Shown here one piece after another: positions 1 to 5,024 of a DNA stretch of 13,000 nucleotides. Each line of letters opens with the position of its first letter. The stretch's first letter is position 1. Both the position numbers and the translations under genes were made by a program. Source of the stretch: JAEUIZ01 sp046155605 (GTDB lineage Bacteria; Planctomycetota; Phycisphaerae; Phycisphaerales; UBA1924); assembly GCA_046155605.1 (NCBI GenBank), contig JBJXFQ010000097.1, forward strand, positions 1-13,000. The letters are read 5' to 3'. The notes below the pieces were generated by a model that had not been told where the DNA came from, did no database searches, and was given only the letters and a program-made list of their open reading frames with translations.

Positions 1-1
1 C

Positions 2-565
2 GTGCCCGTCCCGATCCCCGTGCCGGTCCAGCCCGAGCCTGCTCCGACGCCCCCACCTCCGGCACCGCCGCCTCCGCCGCCGCCAGCACCGACCCTCGAC
101 GAAACCATCCAGTATTGGACCTCCGACTCCAACCGCCTCCGCATGGCCTATCCCGCCTTCACTCGCTTCCGCGCCGACCTCATCAGCATGAAGCGCGGCA
201 AGGCCCCCTTCATCTCCTTCGCCGCCATGGACGACGCCGGACGCATGCTCATCGAGGGCTATGAGTTCGGCTCAGCGCCCGAAACCCTCGACGACGCCAT
301 GGAAGTCTGGGAAGACGCCATGGACGACCTCGACATCGACTACGACCACCAGTCCAAGTTCGACAAGCCCGTCGGCGACTTCCCCGCTCGCGTCTTCATC
401 ACCACCCTCGCCGGCAAGGACAAACGCAAGCGCACCGCCGAGTGCTGCATCGTCCAGACGCCCACCGGCTACGTCGGCTGGCTCGTCGCTGTCGACGATG
501 TCTTCCTCCACAAACTCACCGCCAGCCGCGACCGTGTCATCGCCGGTTGCGCCTACCTCCCCTGA
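2..565 (+). CDS. Proline-rich protein of unknown function (5' end outside window)
   Basis: I do not recognise this family. The frame is open from the window edge, so the true start probably lies upstream; the GTG at position 2 is only the first possible codon here. The visible N-terminal part is a low-complexity stretch of about 30 residues dominated by proline (VPVPIPVPV, then runs of P with A). This is the sort of extended linker that often joins a membrane or signal region to an exported domain. It is followed by about 155 residues of ordinary globular composition with an acidic stretch (DDAMEVWEDAMDDLDIDYD) and a C-terminal section rich in beta-branched residues. No catalytic motif or membrane segment is visible in the part present. 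It ends 95 bp before the next plus-strand gene, which is exported, so the two may be co-transcribed. Coding is supported by strong C-ending codon use and by a length without stops that fits a real gene. Confidence 0.7.
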   Translation: MPVPIPVPVQPEPAPTPPPPAPPPPPPPAPTLDETIQYWTSDSNRLRMAYPAFTRFRADLISMKRGKAPFISFAAMDDAGRMLIEGYEFGSAPETLDDAMEVWEDAMDDLDIDYDHQSKFDKPVGDFPARVFITTLAGKDKRKRTAECCIVQTPTGYVGWLVAVDDVFLHKLTASRDRVIAGCAYLP

Positions 566-660
566 AATCCCTCAATCCCGATTCAACTCCACCCCCCGCA
601 CGCATCACCACTCACCCACCTGTCCGCAGACCGCCCGTTTCTCGACCGAAAGCAGCCGCC

Positions 661-1446
661 ATGAAGACCCTCACCCTCGCCGCCGGCCTCGCGCTCCTCG
701 CCTCCGCCACCTCCGCCGCGCTCGCCCAGCCCTCCGCCTTCGGCGCGCCCGACCCCAACCCCGCCATGGTCAACACCAAGCCCCTCAAGCAATCGATCGA
801 GTTCCGCCCCGACCGCGTCGGCGACTGCCGCGTCACGATCTCCATGACCCTCACCGCCTCCGAATGGCAGGTCTGGACCAATGGCGCCTTCTACACGTGG
901 CCCTCCCTCTGGAAGCGCGAGATCATCCGCAAACTCCCCGGTGCCCAGATCAAGCCCGAGGACGTCAAAATCACCAACGACCTCGACGCCCGCCGCGTCC
1001 TCGTCCAGTTCACCGCCCGCGGCATCGCTCGCCCGCGCCCCAACAACCGCTACGAACTCAACCTCACCGACCTCCGCAACAAGACCGACCAGCGCGAACG
1101 CGAGTTCCTCTTCATCGAGAACATCACCGACGGCTCGCTCAACATGCAGCCGGAGATGCGCGTCTTCGTCCCCGACGAGGCCACCGACATCCGCCTCGAG
1201 AAGGGCGACAACGACCTCGGCTACTCCATCTCCTACGCCCTCCCCGCCCCCGCCATCGACAACACCTGGCTCTTCGGCAGCGCGGGCCTGGGCATCGCCG
1301 CCATCGGGCTCACCGTCCTCCGCGTCACCGCCGGCAAGCCACGACCCTCGGCCCCCGCCGCGAGCAGCGCGCACGGCACGAGCGCCGCTCCCGGACTCCG
1401 CATCGCGCAAGACGGCAACGTCCAACGTGGCGCTCGAGTGGGATAA
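661..1446 (+). CDS. Exported protein of unknown function with C-terminal membrane anchor
   Basis: I do not recognise the family. The ATG at 661 is chosen because it starts a convincing signal peptide (MKTLTLAAGLALLASATSA, probable cleavage after ALA near residue 22); the open frame runs further upstream but would bury this signal. The product is 261 residues. The mature part (about 23-200) looks beta-rich and hydrophilic, with two clusters of tryptophan and tyrosine between about 70 and 90 (EWQVWTNGAFYTWPSLW). A hydrophobic segment at about 202-224 (WLFGSAGLGIAAIGLTVL) is followed by a basic tail of some 37 residues, so a type I membrane protein with an extracytoplasmic domain is the simplest reading. 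The single cysteine visible in the mature part (GDCRV) argues against disulfides. It lies 95 bp after the proline-rich gene and may share its transcript. No obvious Shine-Dalgarno sequence precedes the start. Existence is fairly sure; function is unknown. Confidence 0.75.
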   Translation: MKTLTLAAGLALLASATSAALAQPSAFGAPDPNPAMVNTKPLKQSIEFRPDRVGDCRVTISMTLTASEWQVWTNGAFYTWPSLWKREIIRKLPGAQIKPEDVKITNDLDARRVLVQFTARGIARPRPNNRYELNLTDLRNKTDQREREFLFIENITDGSLNMQPEMRVFVPDEATDIRLEKGDNDLGYSISYALPAPAIDNTWLFGSAGLGIAAIGLTVLRVTAGKPRPSAPAASSAHGTSAAPGLRIAQDGNVQRGARVG

Positions 1447-1449
1447 ACG

Positions 1450-1534
1450 TGCGGTCTTTGGTGGCACCGCTCTCCGGAGCGGTGTCTACCACATGCGGCC
1501 TTTGGTGGCACCGCTCTCCAGAGCGGTGTCTACC
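1450..1534. repeat. Two tandem 41-nt palindromic repeats (family A)
   Basis: Two near-identical 41-nt units lie at 1450-1490 and 1494-1534, differing at two positions. Each holds an 8-bp stem, CACCGCTC paired with GAGCGGTG, around a four-base loop (TCCG in copy 1, TCCA in copy 2). The left flank is TTTGGTGG and the right flank TCTAC. They sit in the convergent gap between the exported unknown gene and the asparaginase-like gene. A diverged single copy lies at 11747-11775. There is no T-run, so they look more like a dispersed REP-like palindrome than an intrinsic terminator, though RNA 3'-end protection is possible. Confidence 0.8.
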
Positions 1535-1577
1535 GCTTCTACCTCGACTCTTCATCGTTGCGACGAACGAGGTTTCC

Positions 1578-2114
1578 CTACGCGCCCGACTTCACAAACG
1601 TGCCCCGCTCCCGGTCCTTCCTCACCCCCGGAAACCGCAGCGCCCGCCCGTGCGACACGCAATACACCCCCGCCGGCAGCACTCCCACCGCGAACACCGC
1701 CTCCGTCAGGTTCTGCAGCGCGTCCGACCTCGTCATCTCGAACGGCCGCATCGCCCCCGTCAGCACGATCGGCACCCGCGGCGGGCTCACCTCCCGCTCC
1801 AACCGCTCGCCCGTCGTCGCCAGCGTGTCCGTCCCGTGCAGAATCACGATCCCCGTCGTGTCCGTCGCCCCCGCCCCACCCCCCGACCCGCCCCCGGCCA
1901 CATGCACCGCCTCGACCACCCGCGCCCGGTCGTCGTCGGTCATCGCCAGGCTGTCCTTGCTCATCAGTTCGATCGTGCGGATCGTCGTCTCCTCGAGCCG
2001 TAGCCGTCGCAGCATCCGGCGCAGGATCGAACCCCGGTTGGTCAACAACCCCGAGGCCTCGTCATAGGTCTTCTCGATCGTCCCGCCCGTCGTGATCAAC
2101 GTGATGGATCGCAC
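1578..2114 (-). CDS. Short asparaginase-like protein (N-terminal domain only)
   Basis: This 178-residue protein carries the two signatures of the type I/II L-asparaginase N-terminal domain: TTGGTIEKTYDE at residues 8-19, with the nucleophile-loop threonine at 12, and HGTDTL at 93-98, followed by VLTGAMRP and SDALQNL. Asparaginases of this family hydrolyse L-asparagine to aspartate and ammonia in the cytoplasm and normally have about 320-350 residues in two domains. Here the chain ends before the C-terminal domain and I see no clear equivalent of the catalytic lysine region. Stand-alone short homologues are common in bacteria, so it may be complete rather than truncated, and its substrate is uncertain. 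A glycine-rich insertion (AGGGSGGGAGA, about 73-83) precedes the HGTDT strand. The start is a GTG; the only nearby ATG upstream is out of frame. It lies 52 bp downstream of rplU on the same strand and may be read from the rplU promoter. Confidence 0.85.
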   Translation of the reverse strand: MRSITLITTGGTIEKTYDEASGLLTNRGSILRRMLRRLRLEETTIRTIELMSKDSLAMTDDDRARVVEAVHVAGGGSGGGAGATDTTGIVILHGTDTLATTGERLEREVSPPRVPIVLTGAMRPFEMTRSDALQNLTEAVFAVGVLPAGVYCVSHGRALRFPGVRKDRERGTFVKSGA

Positions 2115-2166
2115 GCGATCAGCATACCCCGCACGCGCGCTCCCGGCACGCCATCCGCGCGGCCGC

Positions 2167-2490
2167 TCACCCGTTGATCGCCGTGATCTTCACCTGCGTG
2201 TACCGCTGCCGATGGCCCGTCTTCTTCTTGTAGGCCTTCTTCGTCCGGTGCTTGTGGATGTGGATCTTCTCCCCCATCACCACCGGATCCATCACCTCGC
2301 CCTGCACCTTCGCCCCGCCAACATACGGCGTCCCCACCTTCGCCGCGCTCTCGCCGCCGATCATCAGCACGCGATCAAACGACACGGCCTTGCCCACCGC
2401 CGCCGCGCCCGCGTCGATCAGATCAACGAGAATCACGTCGCCGGCCTGAACCTTCCGCTGCGAGCCCGAGTCTTCAATAATCGCGTACAT
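2167..2490 (-). CDS. rplU: Large ribosomal subunit protein bL21
   Basis: The 107-residue product is the usual length for bL21, a 50S subunit protein that binds 23S rRNA. The N-terminus MYAIIEDSGSQRKVQAGD matches the family's opening strand and lysine-containing loop. The C-terminal basic segment HKHRTKKAYKKKTGHRQRYT contains the bL21 signature KTGHRQ.YT, followed by VKITAI. The start at 2490 is fixed by homology and by a good Shine-Dalgarno GGAGG (2496-2500) five bases upstream; the longer open frame to 2556 adds residues foreign to the family. A candidate sigma-70-type promoter lies at 2515-2543. In many bacteria rplU is followed directly by rpmA (bL27). Here the next gene on the strand is the asparaginase-like gene, so rpmA must be elsewhere. 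Identification is secure. Confidence 0.97.
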   Translation of the reverse strand: MYAIIEDSGSQRKVQAGDVILVDLIDAGAAAVGKAVSFDRVLMIGGESAAKVGTPYVGGAKVQGEVMDPVVMGEKIHIHKHRTKKAYKKKTGHRQRYTQVKITAING

Positions 2491-2514
2491 GACGGCCTCC
2501 GATGTAGGGCCGAC

Positions 2515-2543
2515 ATCGTAGCGCCCCTTCACCCCTCGGCCAA
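2515..2543 (-). promoter_or_regulatory. Candidate rplU promoter
   Basis: Read on the minus strand, TTGGCC (2538-2543) and TACGAT (2515-2520) are separated by exactly 17 bases. Each matches four of six bases of the sigma-70 consensus. Transcription would start near 2508, giving a short leader of about 18 bases that includes the GGAGG ribosome site. It lies downstream of the terminator at 2605-2641, as expected for an independent transcription unit. Prediction only. Confidence 0.4.
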
Positions 2544-2604
2544 GCCGAATCACCAAGATGATGCGGCAGGCCGTGCGAGAATCGTTCGGGGCCGTATGCC
2601 GTGC

Positions 2605-2641
2605 AAAAACAGAACCCCCGCCCGGATCGCCGGACGGGGGT
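2605..2641 (-). terminator. Rho-independent terminator of the dockerin-type gene
   Basis: On the minus strand, 12-base arms at 2641-2630 and 2625-2614 pair around the four-base loop CGAT with a single mismatch. The stem is rich in G-C pairs (CCCCCG against CGGGGG). It is followed at once by TTCTGTTTTTG, which contains a run of five T (2609-2605). The hairpin begins 26 bases after the stop codon of the secreted protein at 2668 and separates it from rplU. This is the only textbook intrinsic terminator I see in the window. Confidence 0.85.
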
Positions 2642-2667
2642 CGTTGAGTTCAAGAAATAGCAAAGAC

Positions 2668-3561
2668 TTATGGAGCCGAGCAACCGGAGGCGAAGGCGTT
2701 GTTGAAGCAGATGAAGTCGTTGACGTTGAGGATCGGAACCACCGTGCTCAGGTCGCAGTTCGCCCGGGTGTCGTTCGACGCGAACCGGTTGTTGAAGCAA
2801 ACGAAGTCGTTGACGTTGAGGAAGGGCACGACCGTGCTGGCGTCGCAGTTGGCATAGCAACCGCCGCCGCCGCCACCCGTGCTCGTCGTCCCGTTCACGA
2901 TCATGATGATGTGCATGTTCGGGAAGCCGATGCCCGCGAGGTCACCGGGAGTAGCCAGCCCGCAACCGACCGACTGGATGTACGACGGGCCGCTCTGGCC
3001 GAGGGCATTGGAACCGATGAAGAAGGTCGCGGCCTCGCCCGTGGCATTCGTGTTGGTGCCGTTGGGCGGCGGGGCGTAGGTCGGGATGTAGTCCGGGTGC
3101 CCGATGCGGACGACCATCGTGTCCGTCTTGGCGAAGACGCCCGCGACGTTGCAGGTGCCGAACTGAAGCGTGCCGTTCACCACGTTGAGCACACCCGTGC
3201 CCGCGAGGACAAGGTCGGTGCCGACCGCGACCGGCGCGCCGCCGTTGGTGTCCTTGTAGAGCGTGACCGTGATGGGCTGGCCGGCGGGCACTGGGAACGT
3301 CGCCGCCTCCCAGCCGAACTGCACGTTGGAGACCGTCAGGCCGCCAGCAAGAACCGACGCCTCACCCGCGAGGCTGAAAGAGCGCCAGTAATCGTTGTCA
3401 GCGCAGATCTGGTTCGGGGCCACCGTCAGGTTGCACGACACCGAGTTGCCGGCGGTGATCGTGGTCGTATTCGTGGACTTCGTCAACGCCACCGGCTGCG
3501 CACAGGCAACCGACGCGCTCACCGCAAGACCGGCAACAGCCAACAGACGAGTATTCGACAT
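2668..3561 (-). CDS. Secreted protein with two C-terminal Phycisphaerae-type dockerin repeats
   Basis: The start at 3561 is chosen because it begins a signal peptide (MSNTRLLAVAGLAVSASVACA, probable cleavage ACA/Q near residue 21) and has GGAGGG at 3570-3575, eight bases upstream. The 297-residue product has a central region of about 200 residues, rich in Thr, Asn, Gly and Val, that looks like a beta-sandwich; its family is not clear to me. A run of six glycines then links to two 30-residue repeats at about 235-297. Each has the pattern NCD.STVVP.LNVNDF[VI]CFNN.FAS. The D.N.ND spacing resembles a calcium-binding dockerin loop, and this cysteine-bearing form is typical of exported Phycisphaerae proteins. 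The DNA repeats lie at 2698-2760 and 2788-2850. Role inferred: an extracellular or surface-attached protein; the repeat's partner is not established here. Codon and strand composition differ from neighbouring genes (minus-strand C-rich), which suggests high expression or a different origin. A strong terminator follows. Confidence 0.9.
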   Translation of the reverse strand: MSNTRLLAVAGLAVSASVACAQPVALTKSTNTTTITAGNSVSCNLTVAPNQICADNDYWRSFSLAGEASVLAGGLTVSNVQFGWEAATFPVPAGQPITVTLYKDTNGGAPVAVGTDLVLAGTGVLNVVNGTLQFGTCNVAGVFAKTDTMVVRIGHPDYIPTYAPPPNGTNTNATGEAATFFIGSNALGQSGPSYIQSVGCGLATPGDLAGIGFPNMHIIMIVNGTTSTGGGGGGCYANCDASTVVPFLNVNDFVCFNNRFASNDTRANCDLSTVVPILNVNDFICFNNAFASGCSAP

Positions 3562-3712
3562 TCGAGAATCCCTCCGGGGATCAATCCCCATGCGACGTGG
3601 ACCGTGCCGGCGGATGCCGGCCCCTCAATAACCCATCCGCGACTACACAGACGCGGATACCTAACCCTCGCCCATCGCGTGCCAAGACGCGTGGGCACCC
3701 CACACGATCCGA
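3562..3712 (-). other. Possible structured 5' leader of the dockerin-type gene
   Basis: The 257-bp gap between carA and the dockerin-type gene is less GC-rich than its surroundings and contains no supported gene. Within the stretch that would be transcribed from the candidate promoter at 3719-3747 there are three consecutive hairpins: GCCGGC/GCCGGC around GGAT (3606-3621), ATCCGCG/CGCGGAT around ten bases (3635-3658), and GTGCC/GGCAC around ten bases (3679-3698). I match it to no known riboswitch class. Whether the leader is really transcribed is inference. Confidence 0.3.
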
Positions 3713-3718
3713 GCCTCT

Positions 3719-3747
3719 ACTTTACCACATCTTTCCGCACCTGCCTA
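3719..3747 (-). promoter_or_regulatory. Candidate promoter of the dockerin-type gene
   Basis: On the minus strand, TAGGCA (3742-3747) and TAAAGT (3719-3724) are 17 bases apart. Each matches four of six bases of the sigma-70 consensus, in the most AT-rich part of the gap. Transcription would start near 3712 and give a leader of about 150 bases. The AT-rich hairpin AAATAC/GTATTT at 3771-3788, just after carA, might mark the end of the carA transcript, but it lacks a T-run. Low confidence. Confidence 0.3.
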
Positions 3748-3818
3748 GACCCCGGATGCGGATTTCCGACAAATACACCCCAGTATTTACGTCCGATATC
3801 TGCCCGAAAGCGCCCCGT

Positions 3819-5009
3819 CTACCGCCTCCGCTCCGCCATCAGCATCACAAACTCATCAAACGACGCCCCCGCGTCATGCGGCCCAGGTGACGCCTCCGGA
3901 TGGTGCTGCACCGCAATCAGCGGCCTCCCCGCAACCCGAAATCCCGCCAGCGTCCCGTCATTCAAGTTCACATGCGTCGCCTCGCCGCCCACCGCCTTCA
4001 GCGACTCCGGGTCCACCGCAAACCCGTGATTCTGGCTCGTGATCTGCACGCGGCCCGCCACCGAATCGAGCACCGGCTGATTCACTCCGCGGTGCCCGAA
4101 CTTCAACTTGAATGTCTTCGCCCCCAGTGCCAGCGCCAGCAACTGATGCCCGAGGCAGATGCCGAACGTCGGAATCGCCCGCGCCGCCGGCACTCCCGCC
4201 AGCGTCCGCAGCGTCTGGATCGTCCCCTCGACCGCCGCCGGATCACCCGGACCATTCGACACGAACAACCCGTCGATCTCGCCCGCCTCGTACAGCCGCT
4301 GAATCTCCGACGCCGGCGTGTCGTGTGCCGTCACCGTCACCACGCACCCCCGATCCGCCAGGTTCCGCAGGATGTTCCGCTTCGCCCCGCAATCCAATGC
4401 CAACACCCGCAGCGGCCTCCCGCTCCCCTTCCCCGCCGCGCCGGGCGACCATTCCCCCAGCGTCTCGCTCCACTTCGTCGCCGATGAGCAGCCCACCAGC
4501 GGCACCAGGTTCTGACCCGCCATCGACGGTGCCGATCGCGCCCGCTCGACGAGTTCCGCGTCCGTCAGTTCGGCCCGGTCGGTCAACACCCCGCTCATCA
4601 CGCCCGCCGACCGCAGCCGGCGCGTGATCGCCCGCGTATCCACGCCCTCGATGCCCAGCACCCCATGCCGCGCGAGATACGTTGACAGATCGCTCGTGGC
4701 TCGGAAGTTCGAGGGCCGCCGCGCCAGTTCCCGAACCACATACCCCGCAACCTGCACCTTCGCCGACTCCTCGTCGTCCTCGTTGACCCCGTAGTTCCCG
4801 ATCAGTGGAAACGTCGCCACCAGAATCTGCCCGGCATACGAAGGGTCCGTCAGCGACTCCTGATACCCGATCATCGCCGTGTTGAACACCACCTCGCCCA
4901 CTGACAACACGCCCACCGCGCCAAACCCACGTCCATGCACCACCGTCCCATCGGCCAAGGCCAGTCGCGCGGTTCGGGTGCCCCGCTGGGGCGTCGTCGT
5001 CTCGGGCAT
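3819..5009 (-). CDS. carA: Carbamoyl-phosphate synthase small (glutamine amidotransferase) subunit
   Basis: CarA releases ammonia from glutamine and channels it to CarB, which makes carbamoyl phosphate for arginine and pyrimidine synthesis in the cytoplasm. The product is 396 residues, slightly longer than the E. coli protein (382). The N-terminal small-chain domain shows FNTAMIGYQESLTDPSYAGQ and FPLIGNYGVN, with a linker MAGQNLVPLVG. The class I glutaminase domain starts near residue 205 and shows SNGPGDP, the nucleophile elbow FGICLGHQ with Cys285, and QHHPEASPGP with His370 and Glu372; this spacing matches the family triad. The ATG at 5009 gives the expected N-terminus; the frame stays open far upstream through priA but without homology. 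No clear Shine-Dalgarno is seen. carB is not in the window. The start lies only 15 bp from the divergent priA start, so its promoter must overlap priA coding sequence. Confidence 0.97.
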   Translation of the reverse strand: MPETTTPQRGTRTARLALADGTVVHGRGFGAVGVLSVGEVVFNTAMIGYQESLTDPSYAGQILVATFPLIGNYGVNEDDEESAKVQVAGYVVRELARRPSNFRATSDLSTYLARHGVLGIEGVDTRAITRRLRSAGVMSGVLTDRAELTDAELVERARSAPSMAGQNLVPLVGCSSATKWSETLGEWSPGAAGKGSGRPLRVLALDCGAKRNILRNLADRGCVVTVTAHDTPASEIQRLYEAGEIDGLFVSNGPGDPAAVEGTIQTLRTLAGVPAARAIPTFGICLGHQLLALALGAKTFKLKFGHRGVNQPVLDSVAGRVQITSQNHGFAVDPESLKAVGGEATHVNLNDGTLAGFRVAGRPLIAVQHHPEASPGPHDAGASFDEFVMLMAERRR

Positions 5010-5024
5010 GCCATCATTGTAACC

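Noticed and set aside
1450..1534. Short CRISPR-like array
   Set aside because: Only two units with a 3-nt gap between them, no spacers and no cas genes. They are tandem palindromes.
881..2095. Plus-strand open frame of 404 codons rich in Ser, Pro and Ala
   Set aside because: It crosses a real gene end, the family A repeats and the antisense of the asparaginase-like gene. Composition is that of an out-of-frame shadow.
3499..3561. Lipoprotein signal (SVAC) in the dockerin-type protein
   Set aside because: The residue three before the cysteine is Ser rather than Leu, Val or Ile. A standard signal peptidase I site after ACA fits better.
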